From: Clostridia bacterium | GTDB taxonomy: Bacteria > Bacillota > Clostridia > Christensenellales > Pumilibacteraceae | DNA length: 64,000 bases | Direction: 5' to 3' | Assembly (NCBI GenBank): GCA_017623455.1 | Contig: JAGAPA010000079.1 | Span: 62,001-126,000, forward strand | Shown: one piece after another, positions 26,008 through 33,460 of the stretch | Layout: the number at the start of each line of letters is the position of its first letter | Numbering within the stretch: position 1 is the stretch's first letter | Notes under the pieces: generated by a model | Seen by the model: only the letters and a program-made list of their open reading frames with translations | Databases searched by the model: none | What the model was told of the DNA's origin: nothing | Position numbers and translations under genes: made by a program

Positions 26008-27537
26008 ATGATTATCGATGTAGCAGTTGAAAATCTTATTCAATACGCAAAAAGTCATTTGCTTTTGGATGATTTGGACGAAATGTACGTTCGTAACTCG
26101 GTTTTAGACCTTCTCAAGGTTGATTCTTACACTCAGTACGAAATCGACGAGGACGCAATCGACGAGATGACTTGTCCCGACGAGATTATCGCCCCCCTCG
26201 TTTCTTACGCGCTTTCTAACGGCGTAATTAAAGAAGGCGAAGAGGATTACTTTGCAACTAAGCTTATGGGACTTGTTTCCTTAAAGCCCAGCGAGGTTGT
26301 GGATATGTTCGACGATCTTCACGACCATTCCCCTGCAAAAGCTTTCGAGTGGCTTCACGACTATTCGATAAAGAACGATTATATCAAGCTTACCGCTATC
26401 AGCAAGAATAAGCACTGGGAAGCAAAGTCCACAAAAGGCAAGCTTGAAATTACCATCAATCTTTCCAAGCCCGAAAAGAGCAATAAGGATACAGCTAAGC
26501 TCGTAGGACAAAAGGCAAGCACCTATCCTGCTTGTGCTATTTGTAAGGAAAACGTAGGCTTTGCAGGTCACGGCACGTTGCGTCAGAACTTGCGTTATAT
26601 TCCCCTTACTTTGGGTGGCGAAGAGTGGTTCTGGCAGTTCTCGCCTTACGCATACTTCAATCAGCACGGTATCGCAATCAATGCAGAGCATACTCCCATG
26701 AAGGTTATTCCTGCAACAGTAAGAAAGCTCCTCGATTTCGTTGATTACGCGCCACAGTACTTTATCGGTTGTAACGCAGCCCTTCCCATCGTTGGCGGAT
26801 CTATTCTTACTCACGATCATTTTCAGGGCGGTCTTAAAACCCTTCCCATGCACAAAGCTCCCTCGCTTGCGCGTTATAAGTCCACTGACGAAGAATTTAA
26901 GTACGTTGATACCGCAATCGTAGATTGGTACAACAGCGTTATCCGTCTTGTTTCTTCCAATAAAGAACTTCTCGTTGCATACGCAGGTAAGATTATCGAC
27001 GGATGGAAAGAGTATAGCGACGAAAGCGTAGAGATTATCGCAAAGGACGAAAACGGTCAGCATAATACCCTTACTCCTATCGCCAGAAAAGCACCCGACG
27101 GAAGATATATCGTGGAACTTATTCTTCGTAACAATCTTACAAGTGAAAAGTACCCCGACGGTGTATATCACGTTCATCCCGAATATCAGAACATCAAGAG
27201 CGAGAGTATCGGTCTTATCGAGGCAATGGGTATGTTCATTCTTCCCGGACGTCTTGACAGACAGCTTAAAGAGGTAGAAAGCTATCTTAAGGGCGAAAAA
27301 GATTTCAAGGAAAAAGAGCTTGCTCCCGATATGAAGATCCACGCAAAAATGATTAAAAAGCTTATCAAAGAGCACGGCACCGCTTGCTCCGACGTAGAAG
27401 CAGCTCTTGCTATTAAGGAAGAAATCAACGACGTTTGCGAGCATATCCTCGATAATACCGCAGTATTCAAAAAGGACGCACAAGGCGTAGAAGCATTCGA
27501 CAGATTCCTCGCTTCCGTTGGCATCGTAAAAGCGTAG
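26008..27537 (+). CDS. galT: UDP-glucose-hexose-1-phosphate uridylyltransferase, Firmicutes type 2
   Basis: Leloir enzyme that swaps UMP between UDP-glucose and galactose-1-phosphate. 509 residues, as for the GalT type 2 family. The conserved VGGSILTHDHFQGG block holds the active-site His region, and YPACAICKENVGFAGH and EHTPMKVI are also typical. The open frame extends to 25924, but AAAGGAG (25991-25997) before ATG 26008 fixes the start. No galK or galE is adjacent, so it may serve hexose entry into the glucan pathway of this strain. A terminator that embeds a 26-bp direct repeat follows. Confidence 0.93.
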   Translation: MIIDVAVENLIQYAKSHLLLDDLDEMYVRNSVLDLLKVDSYTQYEIDEDAIDEMTCPDEIIAPLVSYALSNGVIKEGEEDYFATKLMGLVSLKPSEVVDMFDDLHDHSPAKAFEWLHDYSIKNDYIKLTAISKNKHWEAKSTKGKLEITINLSKPEKSNKDTAKLVGQKASTYPACAICKENVGFAGHGTLRQNLRYIPLTLGGEEWFWQFSPYAYFNQHGIAINAEHTPMKVIPATVRKLLDFVDYAPQYFIGCNAALPIVGGSILTHDHFQGGLKTLPMHKAPSLARYKSTDEEFKYVDTAIVDWYNSVIRLVSSNKELLVAYAGKIIDGWKEYSDESVEIIAKDENGQHNTLTPIARKAPDGRYIVELILRNNLTSEKYPDGVYHVHPEYQNIKSESIGLIEAMGMFILPGRLDRQLKEVESYLKGEKDFKEKELAPDMKIHAKMIKKLIKEHGTACSDVEAALAIKEEINDVCEHILDNTAVFKKDAQGVEAFDRFLASVGIVKA

Positions 27538-27583
27538 TAAGACCTAAAAACTCACATACGTTATAACAAAAACGGTAAAAACC

Positions 27584-27609
27584 AACAAAATAAACAAAAA
27601 AACGGACTT
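27584..27609 (+). repeat. 26-bp direct repeat, left copy (island boundary)
   Basis: Identical to 28622-28647. It begins AACAAAATAAAC, continues with seven A and ends CGGACTT. It lies in the galT terminator and marks the left edge of the AT-rich island. Confidence 0.85.
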
Positions 27610-27645
27610 AAAGCAATTTAGCCTTAAGCCCGTTTTTGCGTTTTT
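27601..27645. terminator. galT terminator, bidirectional
   Basis: AACGGACTTAAAGC (27601-27614) pairs with GCCTTAAGCCCGTT (27621-27634) and T-rich tracts lie on both sides. Its left arm is part of the 26-bp repeat also found at 28622-28647. Confidence 0.85.
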
Positions 27646-27647
27646 CA

Positions 27648-27989
27648 TTAGCAAGTTGTTAAATCATAAAAATGACTAAGTATTTCTTTCTGTTTTTCTT
27701 CGGGTAAAATAGCTGCTAATCCACTGCCATACCATTGAATGTCATCATCAAAACCTAATAATATTGATTTAAACCAACCAACAGATTTTTGTCCATATTT
27801 AAAATGAATAACGGCATTTCCACCCAAAGCAATCGTTTTTTTCACTAGTTGATCTTTTACGTAGTCAATCGTTTGATTTTGAGAGTTATAAGCGAATAAA
27901 TTTTTATATTTAATTTTACCTAAAATTTTTGCTAAAGGTTCAAATCCTTCAATAAAAATGATATTTTTATATATTGAAATATGTGCCAT
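27648..27989 (-). CDS. Small protein, possibly YbjQ/UPF0145-like
   Basis: 113 residues. The segment VKKTIALGGNAVIHFKYGQKSVGW...WYGSGLAA resembles the YbjQ fold, in which A-LGANAVI is followed by a beta strand and G-A end. The N-terminus (IYKNIIFIEGFEPLAKILGKIKY) is not recognised. GGAGAG precedes the ATG. It overlaps the 3' end of the DUF4177-like gene by 23 nt and is likely co-transcribed with it. It is more AT-rich than its neighbours, consistent with recent acquisition. Function is unknown. Confidence 0.6.
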   Translation of the reverse strand: MAHISIYKNIIFIEGFEPLAKILGKIKYKNLFAYNSQNQTIDYVKDQLVKKTIALGGNAVIHFKYGQKSVGWFKSILLGFDDDIQWYGSGLAAILPEEKQKEILSHFYDLTTC

Positions 27990-28182
27990 TATTATCTCTC
28001 TCCAACAGAATAATTGCTTCTTCTCTTTTCGTACTGAAAAAGCCAGGAATTTCTGCAGAAAAAGCAGCTTTTACAACCCATCCTTGTTTTGCATAAGAAT
28101 TTATTGCTGATTCTAAACGTTCGGGATCAAATTTACCTGAAAACCATTTGTCTTTTTGTGTTAATACCTTGTATTCTTTCAT
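27967..28182 (-). CDS. Small DUF4177-like protein
   Basis: 71 residues. The pattern KEYKVLTQKDKWFSGKFD, then LESAINSYAKQGWVVKAAFSAEIPG and EEAIILLER, matches the DUF4177 fold (short beta strand, helix with L---LN-YG--GWE, then two strands). The frame opens at 28224, but AAAGGAG before the ATG at 28182 fixes the start. It is first of a two-gene minus-strand unit divergent from an XRE regulator. Function is unknown. The setting is that of a small accessory module. Confidence 0.7.
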   Translation of the reverse strand: MKEYKVLTQKDKWFSGKFDPERLESAINSYAKQGWVVKAAFSAEIPGFFSTKREEAIILLERDNNGTYFNI

Positions 28183-28230
28183 AATTTTAGCTCCTTTGTT
28201 ATATTGATTAACAAATCTAATCATTATTTA

Positions 28231-28260
28231 ATTATATGACTAATAAATCTAATATGTCAA
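28231..28260 (-). promoter_or_regulatory. Promoter of the DUF4177-like gene
   Basis: On the minus strand: TTGACA (28260-28255), 18-bp spacer, TATAAT (28236-28231). An ATTAGATT motif lies in the spacer and another at 28214-28224 downstream of the start. Confidence 0.75.
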
Positions 28261-28265
28261 GTATT

Positions 28266-28296
28266 TTGATTAAGTTTCTTGTATACTTTAGATAAT
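28266..28296 (+). promoter_or_regulatory. Promoter of the XRE gene
   Basis: TTGATT (28266-28271) followed by TAGATAAT (28289-28296). The -10 reads either TAGATA (17-bp spacer) or GATAAT (19-bp spacer). Confidence 0.5.
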
Positions 28297-28319
28297 AAAC
28301 TGATAAAATTGGAGTAGTT

Positions 28320-28631
28320 ATGATTAGATTATTTGAACTCAGAACAGAGAAAGAACTTTCACAGCGTGAAATGGCAAAGGTTTTTAACGTAAGTCAGGGC
28401 ACGTATAATAATTGGGAGAACGGAAAAACTCAGCCGTCAATAGAACAGCTGATAGCAATATCCAAATATTTTCAGGTAAGCATAGATTATCTTGTTGATA
28501 ACGACAATCAAGACTATTCTTTCAGACAAAACTCACCCGATGAAGATAAATTTCTTTCTTTATACAGCAACGCAAACACCGAAATTAAAAATGCAGTTCT
28601 ATCAATACTTGAGGCAACGCAAACAAAATAA
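28320..28631 (+). CDS. XRE/Cro-CI-type helix-turn-helix regulator
   Basis: 103 residues. The HTH_3 domain spans about 5-60 (LSQREMAKVFNVSQGTYNNWENGKTQPSIEQL), followed by the usual VSIDYLVDN turn and a short helical tail. GGAG lies 6 nt before the ATG. It is divergent from the DUF4177-like gene, and the gap carries repeated ATTAGATT motifs, so autoregulation and control of the two small genes is likely. Its last two codons and stop lie inside the right 26-bp direct repeat. Confidence 0.88.
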   Translation: MIRLFELRTEKELSQREMAKVFNVSQGTYNNWENGKTQPSIEQLIAISKYFQVSIDYLVDNDNQDYSFRQNSPDEDKFLSLYSNANTEIKNAVLSILEATQTK

Positions 28632-28647
28632 ACAAAAAAACGGACTT
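28622..28647 (+). repeat. 26-bp direct repeat, right copy (island boundary)
   Basis: Identical to 27584-27609. It includes the XRE stop codon (28629-28631) and the left arm of the XRE terminator. Confidence 0.85.
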
Positions 28648-28667
28648 GGCTTTCAAGTCCGTTTTTT
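28640..28667. terminator. XRE terminator, bidirectional
   Basis: ACGGACTTG (28640-28648) pairs perfectly with CAAGTCCGT (28654-28662) and TTTTTT follows. Its 5' side has an A run, so it can also serve the minus-strand NUDIX/MATE transcript. Confidence 0.9.
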
Positions 28668-28736
28668 ATATAAACCGTATTTGACAATAAAATACTTTTT
28701 GATTATTATTTCGCAAAAAAAGAGGTGGAATTGCAA

Positions 28737-29270
28737 CTATTTTCCTTCGTTTAAGAAGTAATGCTGAAGAGCGATTATGGTTTTACCATCGTGGATTTCG
28801 CCACGCGTCAGCATCGCCTTAACCTCGTCCTTTCCAATCCAAACAACGTCAAGAAATTCGCCTTGATCGAGATGGGCGGATGCATGCTTGCCGTTTTGGG
28901 CAAGGTAAATATAAATTTTTTCGTTGGTATAACCGGGAGTGGGGTAAAGTGTAAAAATATGCTGTAAATTTTCGCATTTAATTCCCGTTTCTTCCTCAAG
29001 TTCCCTTTGTGCCGAAAATTTAGGATATTCCCCTTTTTCAATTTTTCCGGCAGGGATTTCCAAAACCGTTTCTCCGTAAGCGTAGCGGTATTGTTTAACA
29101 AAAGCGAACGAACCGTTTTCTTCGTACAACACGCATGCCGCGCCGTTGTGCTCAACAAATTCGCGCTTACTCTTTTCTCCGTTTGTAAGCTCAATATCGT
29201 CTACGCGCAGGGATATGATTTTGCCTTTATATATATAATTTTTCGATACGGTTTTTTCTTCGTAAGCCAT
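28737..29270 (-). CDS. NUDIX hydrolase, ADP-ribose pyrophosphatase type
   Basis: 177 residues. The Nudix box is read as GKIEKGEYPKFSAQRELEEETGI, matching GX5EX7REUXEEXGU. The N-terminal beta strands (YIYKGKIISLRVDDIELTNGEKSKREFVEH) are typical of ADP-ribose pyrophosphatase (NudF-type). The frame is open from 29330, but AAGGAG before the ATG at 29270 sets the start. It is 35 nt downstream of the MATE gene on the same strand, probably in one transcript. Likely housekeeping: removal of ADP-ribose or related nucleotides. Confidence 0.88.
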   Translation of the reverse strand: MAYEEKTVSKNYIYKGKIISLRVDDIELTNGEKSKREFVEHNGAACVLYEENGSFAFVKQYRYAYGETVLEIPAGKIEKGEYPKFSAQRELEEETGIKCENLQHIFTLYPTPGYTNEKIYIYLAQNGKHASAHLDQGEFLDVVWIGKDEVKAMLTRGEIHDGKTIIALQHYFLNEGK

Positions 29271-29305
29271 TATTTGCTCCTTGATTATAGAATATGTTTT
29301 ATTTT

Positions 29306-30637
29306 TTATTGTTTGTATTTTGTAAGCCACGTTCCCTTAATAAATCTCGGCACGAAAATTATTGCTCTAAACACCCAGTCTGCCACCATTGCAATCCATA
29401 CCGAGTACACGCCAAGATTGAAAACGTAATGAATAACGTAGCTTCCTGCAACTCTAAATATCCACATGGAAAGGATAGAAATAATCATAGTAAACTTAAC
29501 GTCGCTTGCAGCTCTAAATGCCGAAGGAATAGTGAAGGATAGTGGCCAAACAATACAAGCAGAAATACAATTAAAGAATATTACGTTTTTACAGATAATG
29601 CTTGCTTGTGGCGAAAGGTTATAAATGCTCGAAAAAAGATCGACGGTTGATGCAAAAATTATGGACAAAATGATATAGGCTATATAAACCATCAGCGTTA
29701 TGCGTTTGGTGTATTGCTTTGCTTGATCTTTTTCGCCTGCGCCTACACAAATTCCTACCACGGTAGTAAGTCCAGTGTTTATTGCAGTTCCCGTTGTAAA
29801 ATGAAAGCCTGACAGCGTTTGCGCAACGGCGTTTGCAGCTATACTTGCCGTTCCAAATCCCGAAACAAGGCTGGAAACAAGTAGTTTTCCCAAGTGGAAG
29901 AATGAGTTTTCCAAGCCGTTTGGGATACCGATACCACAAACTTTTTTAATTAGGTCTTTGTTAAACTTATACTTAAACAAATTTTCAATGTAAATCTCAT
30001 TATTCTTTTTTCTGCAAACAAGGATAAGAGCAACAATGGCAGTAACTATTCGTGAAAATAGCGTTGCAATTCCTGCGCCAAGCACACCCATTTTGAATAC
30101 GTAAATAAGAATAGCGTTGCCTACAATGTTGATACCGTTTGAAACAATGGATAACAAAAGCGTAATGCCCGTTTTTTTCTGTGCCCTGAAAATAGCGTTT
30201 GTAGCTCCTGTAATTGCAATAAACGGATAGCTTATTCCGGTAAGCAGAAAATATATTTTAGCGTTTTCCATAACGTCAGCTTCTACTTTTCCAAAAACAA
30301 GGTTAAGAAGTGGAGCTTGCAGGCATACGACCAGAATTCCTATAACGAGAGCAACCATAACGGTTATGTAAATTATTTGCTTTGCCGCCTCGTTAGCGGT
30401 TGTAGTATCCTTTTTGCCTAAAAGCTGAGATAAAACTATTGCGCCACCAGACGAGAGCGAAAAGAACAGTACGGTAAGAAAGACGTTAACGGAATCTACC
30501 AGCGAAACCCCCGATACTGCAGCCTCACCTTCCGATGATACCATAATAGAGTCGAACATTCCCACCGTTATGGCGAGGAGCTGTTCGAGTATTATCGGAA
30601 TAATGATTTTAAGTATGTCCTTTGTTGTAAATCGCAA
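29306..30637 (-). CDS. MATE-family efflux transporter
   Basis: 443 residues with twelve predicted membrane helices in two six-helix bundles. Family-typical sequence includes IIPIILEQLLAITVGMFDSIMVS at the start, LSQLLGKKDTTTANEAAKQ, and the second-half equivalent NTGLTTVVGICVGAGEKDQAKQYTKR. It starts at a TTG with TAGGAG at 8-nt spacing. MATE proteins export cationic drugs or metabolites using Na+ or H+. Substrate is unknown. It is transcribed ahead of the NUDIX gene from a good promoter. Confidence 0.92.
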   Translation of the reverse strand: MRFTTKDILKIIIPIILEQLLAITVGMFDSIMVSSEGEAAVSGVSLVDSVNVFLTVLFFSLSSGGAIVLSQLLGKKDTTTANEAAKQIIYITVMVALVIGILVVCLQAPLLNLVFGKVEADVMENAKIYFLLTGISYPFIAITGATNAIFRAQKKTGITLLLSIVSNGINIVGNAILIYVFKMGVLGAGIATLFSRIVTAIVALILVCRKKNNEIYIENLFKYKFNKDLIKKVCGIGIPNGLENSFFHLGKLLVSSLVSGFGTASIAANAVAQTLSGFHFTTGTAINTGLTTVVGICVGAGEKDQAKQYTKRITLMVYIAYIILSIIFASTVDLFSSIYNLSPQASIICKNVIFFNCISACIVWPLSFTIPSAFRAASDVKFTMIISILSMWIFRVAGSYVIHYVFNLGVYSVWIAMVADWVFRAIIFVPRFIKGTWLTKYKQ

Positions 30638-30668
30638 GAGCGTTTCTCCTAAGTTTTATGTTTTTATT

Positions 30669-30697
30669 ATTCTATAATAATATATTCCGTTTGTCAA
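30669..30697 (-). promoter_or_regulatory. Promoter of the MATE-NUDIX unit
   Basis: On the minus strand: TTGACA (30697-30692), 17-bp spacer, TAGAAT (30674-30669), about 30 nt before the TTG start. Confidence 0.75.
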
Positions 30698-30843
30698 TTG
30701 AATAACAAAAAAATATCTGCGTAAGATTTTCACTTGTTGACCGACGCAAACGGAGTGAAGTGTTCCTTAGATATGGAGCGAAGTGTTCCTTAGATATATT
30801 GTTTATTAAAGTAAAAGCTAATAGTTTATTAGTTATGATGTAG

Positions 30844-30863
30844 GGGCGATTCACGAATCGCCC
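30844..30863. repeat. GGGCGATT palindromic repeat, copy 3
   Basis: Perfect GGGCGATT-CACG-AATCGCCC, identical to 19457-19476. Confidence 0.85.
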
Positions 30864-30960
30864 AAATAAATATACAGCCAATATAGTTCACTTTAATAAT
30901 TGTTTTCTCCCCACAACGTCATTGCGAGCTTTTAGAGAAGTAATCTCAAAACAATCATAC

Positions 30961-30991
30961 AAAAAAGCGTAGCAACTAAGCCACGCTTTTT
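30961..30991 (-). terminator. proS terminator
   Basis: On the minus strand AGCGTGGC (from 30987) pairs with GCTACGCT, one mismatch, and is followed by TTTTTT. Confidence 0.8.
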
Positions 30992-31009
30992 GTTATTTTG
31001 AATTTTCAA

Positions 31010-32449
31010 TTAATACGCTCTACCGAAGTATATCTTCTTGTTTGCACACTTACCGCAAACACAGCATTTATCGCCAACGGGTGTCTGGTCGAAGGGCATA
31101 TTACGCGTAGTAACCTGCATTTCTTCCTTCAAAAGATCCTCGCACGCTCTGTCACCGCACCACATACCGAGAGCGAAGTTGCCCGTATCAACGGCTTCCT
31201 TAATCTCTTCCTTGGTAGAAACTGTTTTTACGTGAGAGTTGTTGAAAGCAAGCGCCTTGTTGTACATATTCTCGTTAATATCAGCAAAAAGCTTGGGAAG
31301 CTCGGTTACGAGATCTTCGATGGGCATAGTGAACTTTTCGCCTACTTTATCACGGCGAGAGTAGGTAACGACGCCGTTTTCGATATCTCTGGGTCCAAGC
31401 TCGATACGAACGGGAACACCCTTCATTTCGTACTCGTTAAACTTCCAACCGGGAGTCTGGTTGGACGCGTCAAGCTTAACTCTTATACCTGCCTTTGCAA
31501 GTGCGGATTTAACCTCTTCAGCCTTTTCTACAACGCCGGGCTTGTGCATAGCGATGGGGATAATAACTGCCTGAATGGGAGCAACGTAGGGAGGTAAGCA
31601 AAGACCTCTTTGGTCACCGTGGGTCATAATAAGCGCGCCGATAAGACGGGTGGAAACACCCCAGGACGTCTGGTAAGGCGACTTTTGAACACCGTCGCTG
31701 TCAAGGTACTTAATGTTGAAAGCTTCGGAGAAGTTCGTTCCAAAGAAGTGAGTAGTACCTGCCTGCAAGCTCTTTCCGTCCTGCATCATAGCTTCCATAG
31801 AATACGTTTCTCTTGCGCCTGCAAACTTTTCCTTATCCGATTTTCTGCCGGTAAAAACGGGAATAGCAAGGATATTTTTAGCAAACTCTTCATAAACGCC
31901 AAGCATCTTAAGAGTTTCTTCTCTTGCCTCTTCCTCGGTGCGGTGAAGCGTATGACCTTCCTGCCACAAAAACTCTGAGGTGCGAAGGAAAGGACGAGTG
32001 GTCTTTTCCCATCTTACAACGTTAGCCCACTGATTGATAAGAACGGGCAAGTCACGGTAGGACTGAACCCACTTTGAGTACATATCGCAAATAATGGTTT
32101 CGGAAGTGGGGCGAACTACAAGCTTTTCAGGAAGCTCGTTATCTCCAACGTGTGTAACAAGCGCAACCTCGGGTGCAAAACCTTCTACGTGTTCAGCCTC
32201 TTTTACAAGATAAGAATAGGGGATGAACATGGGGAAGTATGCGTTCTCGTGCCCGGTTTCCTTAAATCTTTTATCAAGCTCTTTCTGAATGTTTTCCCAA
32301 ATGCCGTAGCCGTAAGGGCGGATAACCATCGTGCCTTTTACGGGACCGTAGTCAACAAGCTGAGTCTTAAGCACTACGTCGGTGTACCATTGGGGAAAGT
32401 TCTCGTGAATGTCGGCAATATCTTTGACGAATTCTTTTTCCTTAGCCAT
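31010..32449 (-). CDS. proS: prolyl-tRNA synthetase, type 3 (archaeal/eukaryote-like)
   Basis: Class II synthetase that charges tRNA-Pro; 479 residues. Motif 2 reads RWEKTTRPFLRTSEFLWQEGHT and the start FVKDIADIHENFPQWYTDVV is typical of the type 3 ProRS. It lacks the large insertion editing domain of type 1 enzymes. The C-terminal zinc-binding-like domain has paired cysteines (MWCGDRAC and CCVCGKC). AAGGAG precedes the ATG. A strong promoter lies directly upstream and no T-box is seen. Type 3 ProRS is common in Clostridia. Confidence 0.95.
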   Translation of the reverse strand: MAKEKEFVKDIADIHENFPQWYTDVVLKTQLVDYGPVKGTMVIRPYGYGIWENIQKELDKRFKETGHENAYFPMFIPYSYLVKEAEHVEGFAPEVALVTHVGDNELPEKLVVRPTSETIICDMYSKWVQSYRDLPVLINQWANVVRWEKTTRPFLRTSEFLWQEGHTLHRTEEEAREETLKMLGVYEEFAKNILAIPVFTGRKSDKEKFAGARETYSMEAMMQDGKSLQAGTTHFFGTNFSEAFNIKYLDSDGVQKSPYQTSWGVSTRLIGALIMTHGDQRGLCLPPYVAPIQAVIIPIAMHKPGVVEKAEEVKSALAKAGIRVKLDASNQTPGWKFNEYEMKGVPVRIELGPRDIENGVVTYSRRDKVGEKFTMPIEDLVTELPKLFADINENMYNKALAFNNSHVKTVSTKEEIKEAVDTGNFALGMWCGDRACEDLLKEEMQVTTRNMPFDQTPVGDKCCVCGKCANKKIYFGRAY

Positions 32450-32500
32450 AAAATCTCCTTTTTTACCTTAAAAGGTAAACGCAAAATTATTTTCCTTAGC

Positions 32501-32529
32501 ATTATATATGATTTTTCGGTATTTGTCAA
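32501..32529 (-). promoter_or_regulatory. proS promoter
   Basis: On the minus strand: TTGACA (32529-32524), 17-bp spacer, TATAAT (32506-32501). A TTACCTT/AAGGTAA palindrome (about 32462-32477) lies just before the ribosome site. Confidence 0.85.
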
Positions 32530-32558
32530 CCTTATATCTTACATATTCTATTGTATTA

Positions 32559-33335
32559 CTAATTATGACCACTCAATTCCAAATTTCTTTGTCGGTATTG
32601 AGTGGGCGTGCAACCAATCATTTTTTTAAAAGCGTTGCAAAAATAGAAAACGTTATCATATCCGCACTTTTCAGAGATGGCTGTAACAGTGAGTGCGGTG
32701 GTGGATAAAAGCTGTAACGATAAACGCAGTCTTGCTCCAATCACGTAGTCGTATACGGATTTACCTGTTATGGATACAAACTTGCTTTCTAACGAGCTTA
32801 CGGATACACCTATTGCATTTGCAACGCTTGAAACTGTAATTTTTTGTTTAAGATTGTTTTCTATATATTCTATTGCGTTATCAATCGCCGTATGTATTGG
32901 AAGTGTTGTAGGTTGAACGTTTTTGTCGAATTTTGTGAGTAATGTTATTATCAAATCGTTAAAATAATGGTTTCGAAGTTTTAGGGATTGATATGAACGG
33001 TTTGAAGATAATTGCTCTATAATTTCTAAGTCTTCCCGTATTCTTCCCTCAGCTTTAATGGGTGTTGTAATCGCAGTGGTATAAAGCGCTCCTTTAATAG
33101 GATAAAACTTGATATACAGCATTTCAATCTTGGATAAAACTGTTCGTTCCATCTTTGTTGATTTGTTAAAAATTATAAAGTCCCCACTGTTTACCGTGTG
33201 CTCGCCACCGTTTTCCGTTTTGTAGCTAAAACACCCGCTTTTTACGTAAAAAAGACTGTCAATGGGCTGATATCCGCTCGTAAGTTCAAATTCTTCGCGA
33301 GTTGTTAGATAACTGTCTGCAAGTGTTGCAATCAT
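32559..33335 (-). CDS. AraC-family transcriptional regulator
   Basis: About 259 residues. An N-terminal cupin-like sensor (DSLFYVKSGCFSYKTENGGEHTVNSGDFIIF) precedes the paired HTH (ITVSSVANAIGVSVSSLESKFVS and LTVTAISEKCGYDNVFYFCNAFKKMIGCTPTQYR). The frame is open to 33401, but that end lies within the -35 box of its own promoter. The ATG at 33335 with GAGGGG upstream is therefore the start. It is divergent from the FAD oxidoreductase, and the two promoters interlock, so it probably controls that gene. The ligand is unknown. Confidence 0.88.
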   Translation of the reverse strand: MIATLADSYLTTREEFELTSGYQPIDSLFYVKSGCFSYKTENGGEHTVNSGDFIIFNKSTKMERTVLSKIEMLYIKFYPIKGALYTTAITTPIKAEGRIREDLEIIEQLSSNRSYQSLKLRNHYFNDLIITLLTKFDKNVQPTTLPIHTAIDNAIEYIENNLKQKITVSSVANAIGVSVSSLESKFVSITGKSVYDYVIGARLRLSLQLLSTTALTVTAISEKCGYDNVFYFCNAFKKMIGCTPTQYRQRNLELSGHN

Positions 33336-33372
33336 TTTCCCCTCACAAATTTTGTTAGATTTTATATATAAT

Positions 33373-33401
33373 ATTATAATATTTTCTATTGAGTTTGTCA
33401 A
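33373..33401 (-). promoter_or_regulatory. Promoter of the AraC gene
   Basis: On the minus strand: TTGACA (33401-33396), 17-bp spacer, TATAAT (33378-33373). Confidence 0.8.
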
Positions 33402-33417
33402 TGTAAAGAGGTATAAT
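33389..33417 (+). promoter_or_regulatory. Promoter of the FAD oxidoreductase gene
   Basis: TTGAGT (33389-33394), 17-bp spacer, TATAAT (33412-33417). It overlaps the divergent promoter; the two -35 boxes are one base apart. Confidence 0.75.
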
Positions 33418-33460
33418 AAATTTAGAATTACAGTTGAAATTAGCGAAAGGAGAAAGTGTA

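Larger units (their letters stand above)
28214..28330. promoter_or_regulatory. Three ATTAGATT-type candidate operators
   Basis: AATCTAATCAT at 28214-28224, AATCTAATAT at 28246-28255, and the inverse ATGATTAGATT at 28320-28330 (covering the XRE start codon). They overlap the promoter and early region of both divergent genes, as expected of sites for the XRE protein. Confidence 0.55.
30698..31009. repeat. Intergenic repeats between MATE and proS
   Basis: About 310 nt without a gene. It contains a 23-bp tandem pair starting GGAGTGAAGTGTTCC (30752-30774) and GGAGCGAAGTGTTCC (30775-30797) with one mismatch, a GGGCGATT palindrome (30844-30863), a partial dispersed-type GTCATTGCGAG element (about 30912-30922), and the proS terminator. 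Confidence 0.75.

Noticed and set aside
26281..27483. 400-codon antisense open frame across galT
   Set aside because: Shadow of a conserved gene; no recognisable domain or ribosome site.
33336..33401. Longer N-terminus for the AraC protein
   Set aside because: It would start inside the -35 box of the gene's own promoter; ATG 33335 has a ribosome site.
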